From Adineta ricciae (lineage: Eukaryota > Rotifera > Eurotatoria > Adinetida > Adinetidae): DNA of 64,000 nt. Within the stretch, counting starts at the first letter, position 1. Each line of letters begins with the position of its first letter. Below, one piece after another: positions 55,211-64,000 of the stretch. The translations under genes and the position numbers were made by a program. The stretch covers positions 1-64,000 of the forward strand of contig CAJNOJ010000274.1 in the NCBI GenBank assembly GCA_905250025.1, in the 5' to 3' direction. Below the pieces are notes generated by a model that saw only the letters and a list, made by a program, of their open reading frames with translations, did no database searches and was not told the DNA's origin.

Positions 55211-56749
55211 AGCAGTGTCGCATTCTTATTATCATCCTTCATCCACGCTCAGCTGTGTTTAAAATAGTTTTTGCCTATAAATAGATGTGCACGCGTAGAC
55301 ATTTTAAATATACTTAACAGAGTTTTCACAAGAGATCCATTTTGCGCATATTAGTAAGAGATTGAACGACACGCATTCGAAAAAAACGTCATTTTTTTCG
55401 GCGAGGAAAATCTTCATACTTTTATCTTGCACTACCAAAAGAACCAACAGGTTTCGCAGTAGCTTTTCCCATGCAACTCAAATTTTGATTATAATTCCGC
55501 AAGGCTTTGTCGGCACCATAATCAGTTCAGTATTGCTATTTACGAAAACTAATCGGTGGCAATAAAGAACGTACTATAAATCTTGGAATCTCTGCAGAAA
55601 GTGTTTTTTCTGTATCATATAGTGACTTGAAAGCGTTGACACTCTGCCATCCTATTCCTAGAAAATATACATCACTATTATCACGGAGTTTTCTATTTTT
55701 GTCCTCATTATAAGCGAGATACAGCAGCGGTTAGAAGAAACCTTGTAAATTTTGCTATAGGAATTGTATTTGTTTATATATGTTACTTTAAAGATGTTTT
55801 ATATCTTGTCCGATAGCCCATGGCGAGTATTATCGTACAATATATTGCAATATTTTACTCATATCTCTTGACAAGGAGAAAAGATATAAAAGCTGTTTTT
55901 ACTGACTTTCATAAAATTGTTTACAACATTAATTCAAGTATTTTGTGTACTTTTAATTGAATAAAAGTGCGAATTCGACATTTTTTTTCGTTTTATTTCC
56001 CAATTGAGCACTTTATAAAAGGACTAAATATTTTCCGCTAAAACTCACCTCAACGCTCAGTATACATCTGTGGTAGTAGACTGTACACATCAACGTTAAT
56101 AAAAGTTCTTACTCTCTCACGTTAATTCTAGCTTGTAATACGTTCTGAAAAACAATCACTTTTATTTCGCTTAAAAACTTTCGATTATTCTCTCGAATAT
56201 ATTGACTAATGCTTTTCTCACCGGTTCACAGGCCGCATTGGATCGATTCAATTATGACGTAGACATGACGTCGGTTGATTATTTTATTGCTTCAACACAT
56301 CAAGTAAGACGGCAAATTTTTCATCAGTAGCCGAAGATATCCAGCGATATACGGAGGTATGTTCAGATTTCCTGAAAAGGAAATTTCTGAAAATGAAATA
56401 CTGTATTACAATGATATTTCAGCAAGATGCAACGCAACTAGCAGAACTTATAGAAATTTCAGAAATTCCAAGTATTCGATATATCAATAATTAATAGTAA
56501 TCACAGGAAGAATAGGGATAGACTGTAGAGAAATTTTAGAAATTTCGGAGATTACAGATATTTATATGTGACTGCTTGATAGTGATGATAGGAGTCTGAA
56601 TGTCTGGAGAACAAATGTTCTAATTGAAAAGTTGTTTCATACAGATAAATTCATTTCGATACTCTTTCTTCAGTTTCCAACAGGTCACAATATTCTTTAG
56701 CCTTAGTGTGAAAGGATGAATATAAGTCAACTTATACTCAAACATTAAT
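55211..56749. other. Intergenic region, haplotype P
   Basis: Lacks the 490-bp Q segment and the EGF-like remnant. It carries about 100 bp (55297-55394) and about 45 bp (55975-56025) that Q lacks, and a unique stretch at 56355-56588 rich in GAAATTTCAGAAATTC-like repeats. No gene. Confidence 0.45.
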
Positions 56750-56754
56750 AACAC

Positions 56755-57840
56755 CGAATCAACGATGTTTATACGTGAATGAATTGTTCAATTCATCGAT
56801 ATTAACAATGCCACGTATACAGCGAATCAAATATTATCACCTACCCTGTGAAAATTACGAGAAACTATGGTGTTTTTTATGAGAACAACGGTATGTGCTA
56901 TCAGGATGATATCACATGTCCGTCAAGTTCCACGTGCATCTGCTCCAATTGTGATTTTGGTACGCGAGGTGGATTCTACGCGAAAAAAATTTCAGTTTGA
57001 CATTAGATGATATTCTTCGCTATGAAATTCAACGCGGTCTACACTTTCTCCATAAACATTACCGATTAAGGTTAGCCTCGGAACGGCACTCTCCATGTTT
57101 TTACTTGGTTTGTTCAATGGTATCTGCTCGTTTTTAACATTTGGTCGGCACAAATCACAACAAGTTGGTTGCGGAATATATTTATTTGTGTCATCATTGA
57201 CGACAATGTTTCTAATGATATTCTTCTTGATAAAATATCTATTCGTTCTTTTGTCACAAATGGATTTGATTTGCAATCGTTTTACTTGAACAGTTGGTTG
57301 AATGCATTTGTTGCGATCGAACGTGCTTACTCGGCATTTGCTAGTACAAGTTTCAATAAAAAACAAAGTAAATACTTAGCAAAACGAATCATAATTCTTT
57401 CGTCGATTAATATTTAATTATCAATTGTCCATGAATCAATCTATCGTGAATTCAACGATGATCACGAACAGAATTGTATGTGGTGTGCCATACACGATTC
57501 GAACTTTGTTCAAAACTATAACTCAATGATAATATTTCTTCATTTCTCGATTCTATTTTTGGTGATTTTCTTCTCGGTATTGTACATCATAATAATGACA
57601 GAACGTCGACATAAATCGAGTCAGTCGAAATTAATAGTTTCACAACATCTTGTCAAACAGATTCAAGAGTACAAGCAAATTATCACCACTTCGATACTCC
57701 TTGTTATTTTATCATTGCCACGTTTGATTATGTCACTGTTAACAACTTGTATCAGACCATCGAGAAACTCATCGTTATTTCCAATCGCTTACTTCGCTTC
57801 GTTTTTGTCCTGACATCTGACTTATATTTCAAACAATGTA
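56755..57840 (+). pseudogene. Decayed EGF/7TM receptor pseudogene, haplotype P
   Basis: Fragments in several frames: GMCYQDDITCPSSSTCICSN (EGF-like), MFLLGLFNGICSFLTFGRHK with VGCGIYLFVSSLTTMFLMIF (TM1-2), AFVAIERAYSAFASTSFNKK (end of TM3), and IIFLHFSILFLVIFFSVLYI, ILLVILSLPRLIMSL (TM5-6). It shares the TAA at 57415-57417 with the Q copy but has different indels elsewhere. The 5' part is more heavily deleted than in Q. Confidence 0.68.
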
Positions 57841-57845
57841 AAGAA

Positions 57846-58399
57846 TCAATTCTATTATTTTGAAAACAACGGAGACGATGTGATAATAATCACTTATTGT
57901 GCGGATACAAGACGGAACGATAATGAACATCATGATTAATGTTTTTTTTCTTTATTATAACGAATGCTTTCGACGTGATCCTCTTCTGTGTGGAACGTTA
58001 TGCGACCATTGACGGTCTAGAATTGCAATTCATTTCAGACTGGTGATGTTCAAACAGGAGAGGAAAAAACTCTGTTATGTTTCTACGAGATCAGATACGA
58101 TTGCCTGCAAATTGAATTGAAATATATGAGAAACTACCGCACCCACGATCTCAGTCAGTTATAATTCTTAGGCTCGTAAATTGCATCATATATGATATGA
58201 AGATTGAGAAAGAAAAAGGTAGTCAACATAAATCGAAGAAAAATCTAAACATGTTTTGCGATGGTTGACTGATTTTCTTTTCTATTGACGTTTGAGTCAA
58301 TGGACACCCACTCCGAAATGCGTATTTCTACTTATAAATAAAGGTAAAATATCGCTTGTTGTTACTTATAATTTCATTCATCGAATAGTACACAAAACA
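57846..58399. other. Intergenic region upstream of Gly/Tyr-rich gene, haplotype P
   Basis: Matches 34491-35045 closely; probable promoter in the last 150 bp. No other feature. Confidence 0.4.
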
Positions 58400-58691
58400 A
58401 TGTACGGTAGATACGGTTACGGCGGATATCCCTCAAGTTATGGTACGTCATTTTCAGAAGCAAGAAGCGATGCGTGGATTAATGCAAACATACCAGGAGG
58501 AGTGAACAGTAAATATCGGAAATTTCTCGTGAAAAAATAATTACGAATGAGTCTGATCGATTTTAGGCGTTCTCGGTGAACGATTGGATAACTTTATGGG
58601 TGGAAATCCAAATCCGACATTTGGCCAAGTGTACGGTGGTGAATTTGGTGTAAATGGTTACGGAGGCGGGTATGGTTATTCAAGATGGTAA
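58400..58691 (+). CDS. Gly/Tyr-rich small protein, 77 aa, haplotype P
   Basis: Exons 58400-58508 and 58567-58691, same lengths as in Q. MYGRYGYGGYPSSYGTSF (Tyr for His) and the NGYGGGYGYSRW tail are conserved, and the remaining differences are synonymous. Confidence 0.72.
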
Positions 58692-59004
58692 ACAACTTCA
58701 TCTTATTCAAACTGTTGTTTGACTCTTTTTTTTCGCAATTAATGATCATATATGAAAAACTAACAATCTATCTTTGAAATTCTAATTAAAACTCTTTTCT
58801 AAAACTTAACTCATTCATTGCAATATACAATTATAAGCTCGAACATAGATGATGGAATATTATAAGACGTTAAAATCTTGAGATAAGGTTCGTTCGTGAT
58901 GGTGGTTGTTGTTGTCTTAAGTTGCTTTATTGTATCAGTGAACTGTTCATCGGTATGGTAGCTACATGTTACTTTCGCAGTACAAGACTAAAAGAAAATT
59001 TGAA
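58692..59004. other. Intergenic spacer
   Basis: About 310 bp of 3' flank. It differs from Q by a deletion of about 70 bp and an insertion of about 80 bp around 58865-58975. No gene. Confidence 0.4.
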
Positions 59005-59440
59005 TCAATATAGTTTTTGTCCAGGTTGAATGACTACGACGGGGATCCAAATGGCTAGATATATAAACGAAATCATTTCCAATGGCAATCCCATTTTTCT
59101 ATGCCGATGCCGAGTATTCTGCGTCCGACCAATAACGATCATATTGCGATAAATAATACGATCAAAAAGAAAAATATTGAAGATTAAAATTGTAACAACT
59201 AGCGAAATTATATTGAAAAAAGATCGATGACACCCCAACTTGCGAATAAATAGCATGGTAAAACACATGTCGAACGAATCATAGTATAGTACCTTGTAGC
59301 TGTACACATTGAATTAATAACGATAGCAATCATGTAATAGAAAGATGCCCATAGTGAACAAAACATCAGGGGAGTAATATGCAACAATTGATAATGTTCA
59401 AGGAATAATAGCCGAAGTACATAAAGATTGATAATGAAAG
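59005..59440 (-). pseudogene. 7TM receptor fragment, haplotype P
   Basis: Longer than the Q relic. Upstream frame pieces read INLYVLRLLFLEHYQ and ITPLMFCSLWASFYYMIAIV (TM2-TM3-like), followed in another frame by MLFIRKLGCHRS, SLVVTILIFNIFLF and MGLPLEMISFIYLAIWIPVV (TM5-TM6-like). Helices are missing and frames are broken, so it is a class A receptor pseudogene. Confidence 0.5.
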
Positions 59441-60223
59441 CAGAATTGAGGGAATTCCAAGGGAAATTAACACCCTCAATCTAGTTAAATATTCGAAAGA
59501 GTAGCTTAGCATTGAAACTGTTTCATTTATCGATATTTTTCTTCATCTGAGAGACTGTGAAGTAATTCTGGTTTTTCTGATAAACTCCTTCCCATAATAA
59601 AAGCACCCGAGGGCTTCTAATATGGGAGGGGGTTATTGTATATTACTGAAAGAAGTTCAGATTGTTTGAGAAACAGCGAAGTACTCGACTGGATACAAAA
59701 CATCGGCATGAGAGTGAGTGCACTTGATGAAATCATAGTTTTACCAAATGACTTTCGAAGCGGTCTATGGTGAGCTGTTCTATTCCATGCGTCACTCAGT
59801 ATTTAAGTGGAGGTGATCTTACTTCTTTTTTTTTAAGAATTGCTTGCTGACAATTTCAATTATCTCTTTATTTTCAACTCTGGTAAATTAATTTCGTTGG
59901 TCATACATGGAACGAGCATATCTCTCGCAGAAAAATTCACATATCATTATTTTTATGTTGACAGCGAATTAGAAAACATAAGTATGTTTACAAAGAAGTG
60001 TTTTTGTCAAACACACTGTATCGCTGTTTTATCATCAATTATACACTTGACCAAGAAGTACACCTCTTATATACACGCTTATACAAACTTCTATTGACGA
60101 TAAAGTGGCTGAGCTGATTATTTATAACATGACAATACTATAATTAGTAAAGACGAGAAAGTTAGACGCAGATTTTCGTTTCATGATAATCATTTGACGA
60201 AAAAAATGTCATTTATTTTTATT
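59441..60223. other. Intergenic region, no counterpart in Q
   Basis: About 780 bp downstream of the carboxypeptidase. Open frames (e.g. 59840-60097) have no recognisable similarity. Nothing else is seen. Confidence 0.45.
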
Positions 60224-61615
60224 CTAGAAATCTTTTTCATAAACATGCTCTTCAATATATCTCAACAAAGCCAATTCGCCAGCCAATGTTTCTTGGCCAC
60301 TTGGAATAATTTGGTCTTCTGGCAGCAAAAATCCATATTTACCTAGAAGTATACAATAGAAAATGTACATCTTCGTTTCCTCGCGAAAGTAATTTCCACA
60401 CTACCAGTATCTCGAAGTTCGACGCCATAGCTAAATGTTATATTGACTTTACCATATGTCCAATCGGCGCTACTACCCGATGAAACATAAACAACTGTAG
60501 CAATGCTTCCATGAACATATTTCGTGCCTGAAACAAACCCTTCTTTTCTATGTAAAACTTTGTTGACCATCGGCTTACCAAACACAGCACCCAATGCTTG
60601 AACTGCAACAGCAGATCCATCATCCTGTAATTTGAATTGTGCTGGCTTGGTCGTCGTGTAACCTAATAAGATATAACCGATGAAAAGCAATCCGACTGCA
60701 AGATCTTACCCCATGGTGACATCCAATATTGTGAATAAGAATGAAAGTTTATGTAGTGTACAATTGTATCACCATGATCACTGATGAATTGAGCAACTTG
60801 TGCTGTTTCAACCTCTGAAAATGCTTTACTGCCACAGTAAGTCTCATCGCATGGATCACGTGACGCTCCAGCTATAGAAAGATCATAGAACGACGAAAAA
60901 GAGACAAATAAGTTTTACCTTCACACCAGTGATAATCCCAATTACGATTTGGATCGGCACCAAAACAACGAGGATTCGATGTTTTGCTTCGAGTTTTACG
61001 CCATAATCGATCTAACAAAATGAAAACAATCTTCCAATGCGATTGCTACAGTAGGACTCACCTTTGGTCCATGTATATACATAACCATCGACATTGAAAA
61101 CTGGCAAAATATAATAATCGAATTGGTCGACAAAATGAGTGATAGTTGCATCTTTGCCATAATTCGACAGAAGTGAATAAGCAATATAGATATTCGTTGC
61201 TGGACTTATCCATTCTCGTGAATGAATACCTGAACGGCAGATTTCTTCACTCGAGAAGTTTCAAGACAAAATCTTACCTCCATCCCACCATACAGCTTTC
61301 TTCTTATTGATAGGAGTGCCATCACGTTTCATGACTTGTTTATTTGATGATATTTTCAAACCTTTTATTGTTCGATTTTCATAAGATTGTCCAACAATAA
61401 ATGATGTTGCTAATGAGGGATAGGTCTGAACCATAGTATCAATCCACGAATGAATTTCATCTAGTGGATGGTATTTATCATATGCAAAGTCATTTGCAAT
61501 GAGATTAGACGGTCGAAATTGATGAAGGAGTTTTTGACCGTCAATCATGGAGCCAATGTCTTTCATAATCACATCATAGTTGATTTTATTCAAAGATAAA
61601 TATTCATGTAAATCA
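60224..61615 (-). CDS. M14 zinc carboxypeptidase (A/B type), 5'-truncated
   Basis: Several exons with ~55-nt introns. The minus-strand product contains end-of-propeptide sequence (around [14 protein letters not shown]), then [14 protein letters not shown] (start of the mature enzyme), [11 protein letters not shown] (first zinc His and Glu), [22 protein letters not shown] (Asn-Arg substrate carboxylate site), NFHSYSQYW (third zinc His), ADWTYG, and [20 protein letters not shown]. The last joins across an intron and contains the catalytic Glu. It ends EEHVYEKDF. All catalytic residues are present, so it is a secreted-type digestive or processing carboxypeptidase. The signal peptide and first part of the propeptide are missing because sequence continuity ends at the n at 61616. 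Confidence 0.85.
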
Positions 61616-61673
61616 NAAAAAAAAATCTCATTCATAAAATAATTAAATATTTTCTAAGGGGGGGGGGGGGGGC
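61616..61673. other. Contig join (n) followed by poly-A and poly-G runs
   Basis: A single n at 61616 stands in an A-run, and a run of about 14 G lies at 61660-61673. The carboxypeptidase gene stops here without its first exon, so the sequence on the right may not be its true neighbour. Confidence 0.8.
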
Positions 61674-61770
61674 TCAGGAAAATGCTAGCTTTTTTAGCGA
61701 ATTCCGATCGCAGAAATCGCTCGATAAAAACTCATAGTTTGCGACCAATGTTATCATCCATGAGTTTTAA

Positions 61771-62062
61771 CTACCCAGGTCGAACAATCCCATACTCGGT
61801 TCCCATCGGACCCAATATAGGATTTTATCAAATCCTACAGGAATTCGACGGATCCGATGAAATCCTGGTGTCGGAATCGTATTGGATTCCGACGGTCTCG
61901 GATCCGAAACATGGATTTTCTAAGGGTCATCATAGAACATACCTAAAAAGATTGCTCATAAAAATTTGCAACAACGAACGGGATTTTTCGAGTCGGATTC
62001 CAATGCAATTCCGTTTCCAGGAATCCGATCGGATCCAGCATCGGATTTGTTGACCTGGGTGG
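61771..62062. mobile_element. MITE-like non-autonomous element, ~292 bp
   Basis: Bounded by imperfect inverted repeats: left CTACCCAGGTCGAACAA, right TTTGTTGACCTGGGTGG (about 15 of 17 positions pair when one base is skipped). The interior is unusually rich in CGGATCC/GGATTCC/AATCCGAT words, including short palindromes such as TCGGAATCGTATTGGATTCC. There is no coding capacity. A clear target-site duplication is not visible, so the class is uncertain. Confidence 0.5.
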
Positions 62063-62808
62063 AACCCATGCTCTGAAAAGAAGATCCAGCACACTATAAA
62101 ATCCTGGTTCCGCCACTATCGTGGACTCCTGTCAGTAGTGTTTTTCACGCACAATCCGAGTATGGAAGTAGTTTTTCGACCGATAGAAGTTGCACAACTA
62201 TAATCTCTCTTTTTTAAAGAAAAAACACTTTTTCGATGATAATATTGAGAACAATATCACGTGTATCAGCATTATTCTTGCTTTTTGTTATGAAAAAGTG
62301 TGCAAATGTTGAATATTTTATCACCAAACTGTTCGCCTCAAAAAGTTCTACAAGATTCTTCAGGTCTCTTTCGATTCCGTAAGTGAAATAGCAAAAATTT
62401 TTCGAAAAAACGTGCGGAAAACCATGCAAAAGACGATTTTAGCATGTTTTTAGTGCTTTTCGTACTCTAAACCGAATGTGGCCAGGAAACAAAATAGCAC
62501 ATCTTGTAGAGCTCGTTTTTCTCTATCGAACTGCCTATTTGAAACCTTTGGTTCATTCCGGTTTTAGATAAGATTTTCCTCCACAAAGTTCAGGATTTGT
62601 GGGCTCGGAAGTCAATATTGCGGACGCGGTAGAAGATAAAAAGTCTATGAGAAAAATAAAAATTTTCACGGATTCTGATGCAGTTTCTCTTGAGGATTCT
62701 GAATATGCCATTGGTTTTGAAATTCGAGGAAGCTATGATGAAATATCGAGAGTTTTTCGGTAAAACGTCGACTTTTCATTTTTCAAGAAATTTCAAAAAA
62801 TCAAAAAT
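62063..62808. other. Non-coding sequence, probably repeat-derived
   Basis: No gene recognised. Contains short stretches resembling the dispersed repeat family at its right end. Confidence 0.4.
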
Positions 62809-62969
62809 GGTGCTCTTAGTATTTGATCTATATCTCCTCGAAAGAAAGGTCAAATCGAAAAAATTTTTATATCAAAATGCTCAGCTTGAAAAGCTCTACA
62901 AACTCAGAAAGTTTCGTCAAAATCGGAGGAGGTCGCCGAATCGGCTGGTGCTTTCCCATGGAAACACCC
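62809..62969 (+). repeat. Dispersed repeat, second copy
   Basis: About 90% identical over 160 bp to the reverse complement of 36494-36656. It is probably the right part of a longer interspersed repeat extending left from about 62.5 kb, where the composition (GAAATTCGAGGAAGCTATGA and similar) is unlike neighbouring intergenic DNA. No coding capacity can be supported. Confidence 0.72.
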
Positions 62970-63039
62970 TATTCTCGATTTAATCTACTGGCGCATTGAT
63001 TTGGATCTGCAGTTTTGTCAAAGTTCTTATACGTTATTC

Positions 63040-63467
63040 GTTTATAATAGTTACTTTGTATTTGCCATCTTTTGGTTCGTCGTTTCTTTCCTAATCCTAG
63101 CTGTCTTCGGTTGCAAAACATACAGAAACTTTTAAGCAATACAAAGATCGTCACATAAGATAGTCACAAACAACGTTTAGAGAACCAACTAGTACGCAAG
63201 ACGATCGCTCAGGTCATCTGCTTCGTGTTTCAAATTGTCGTACCTTATCTGCTGAACATTTACAGTACAGTTACATACGGCTGGTCTAAGAGCGAAATGA
63301 GTACTGCAATTGAATATCTAGTCGCATCCATAGCATATGCTATCTCCTCATCGTTTGTACCGATCAATTTCTATTTGTATGATGGGGCGTCGAAAGTTTT
63401 TCAAGATGGAGTGAATGGGTTGTTTTTGAAAGGATTCAGAACAATAAAGGAAGTATTGAACTGCTAG
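63040..63467 (+). pseudogene. 7TM receptor pseudogene (TM5-TM7)
   Basis: A first frame gives YFVFAIFWFVVSFLILAVFG and CKTYRNF, then a stop. A shifted frame gives KQYKDRHIR, and a third gives MFQIVVPYLLNIYSTVTYGW followed by EYLVASIAYAISSSFVPINF and YLYDGASKVFQDGV. Together they match the TM5, intracellular loop 3, TM6 and TM7 order of class A receptors. At least two frame breaks and no N-terminal half, so it is a relic. Confidence 0.55.
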
Positions 63468-64000
63468 ACGTATCGATTTTCAAGAAAGATCATGCGCAGC
63501 AGCGGCTGTACCAATTCGCATGCATACGTTGAAAAACTACCTTTAATATTAGAATATGATATTACTGTCTACCCTCCTGAATGATAAAGTATACCTAATA
63601 ACATCTGTTCAAAGTGAAAAAAAGAATAAATCAATGATTTGCAGTTGTTATCGACTTATGTGATAAATGATACTTGCCTATTAATACTACCAAGGCATAG
63701 GAGAAAATATATTAACTTTTATACATTCTTTGAACATATAGTCATATTTATCGATAATGACTATAAATAAACAAAGCACGTCATTAATTGAGTGTTTGAA
63801 ACTTCAATCATTTTATATTTTTTTATTCGATTGAAATGAAATCTAATCTTTCGCAAGCAAGTACCAAAAATAAAAGGTTTATGGTATTAAGGTTTTCTAT
63901 TGTAGAATGATCGCTACATAAAGAGTGACGAGAGATTATATTGTAAAACCTGCGTTTGTAATTATTCAATCGTTGTTGATGACGAATTCGCGAGTGATAT
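63468..64000. other. Non-coding right edge
   Basis: AT-rich, no frame or motif recognised. Confidence 0.45.

Noticed and set aside
12173..59440. Genuine 24-kb tandem segmental duplication
   Set aside because: The join carries an N gap, and the sequence after it is identical to 8604-8847 over 244 bases. Haplotype interleaving by the assembler explains all the overlaps with fewer assumptions; kept as an alternative only.
59840..60097. 85-aa plus-strand ORF near the carboxypeptidase 3' end
   Set aside because: No similarity, AT-rich composition, no counterpart on the other haplotype.
61660..61673. Poly-G run as a G-quadruplex regulatory element
   Set aside because: Lies 45 bases from a contig join in an otherwise AT-rich setting; most simply a low-quality contig end.
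1..64000. CRISPR arrays, bacterial operons, rRNA or tRNA genes
   Set aside because: No spaced direct-repeat arrays, no Shine-Dalgarno-linked gene strings and no cloverleaf or rRNA core sequence was found; introns and gene families are animal.

Overview
The window looks like genomic DNA of a bdelloid rotifer (Adineta or Rotaria type; the species cannot be fixed from sequence alone). The DNA is AT-rich. Multi-exon genes carry uniformly tiny GT-AG introns of about 50-60 nt. The gene content is animal: a Kirre/Neph-type Ig receptor, granulin, 7TM receptors, LCCL and D8C modules, and an M14 carboxypeptidase. Almost everything is present as two copies a few percent apart, as expected for the divergent homologues of bdelloids.

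Layout. 470-1490 is an Mps1/TTK-like kinase. 4540-6922 is an Ig receptor and 7814-8830 an alpha/beta hydrolase (haplotype 'P'). At 8848 a lone 'n' introduces a second, 5'-truncated Ig receptor and a second hydrolase (haplotype 'Q'), which runs on from 12173 to about 36.0 kb. The Q block holds, in order: metallophosphoesterase, M61-like protein, granulin, small Cys-rich secreted protein, 7TM receptor, pepsin-D8C fusion, second 7TM receptor, double-LCCL protein, 962-aa multi-TM receptor-like protein, decayed EGF/7TM pseudogene, and a Gly/Tyr-rich small protein. After a 49-N gap (36666-36714) the same series repeats in the same order and orientation to about 59.4 kb. The first 244 bases after the gap are identical to 8604-8847. 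The second block is therefore most simply the continuation of haplotype P, and the window is a scaffold zig-zagging P-Q-P rather than a proven tandem duplication. From 60.2 kb on there is a 5'-truncated carboxypeptidase, a lone n plus a poly-G run, a MITE-like element, a dispersed repeat shared with the N-gap edge, and a 7TM pseudogene.

There is no operon-like organisation. The most notable proteins are a pepsin-type protease spliced to a D8C (uromodulin/GP2-type) module, an M61 peptidase homologue whose HEXXH has become HHIQH in both haplotypes, and a two-LCCL protein lacking the usual cysteines. Several 7TM, MATH/TRAF and small-ORF relics differ in how far they have decayed on the two haplotypes.
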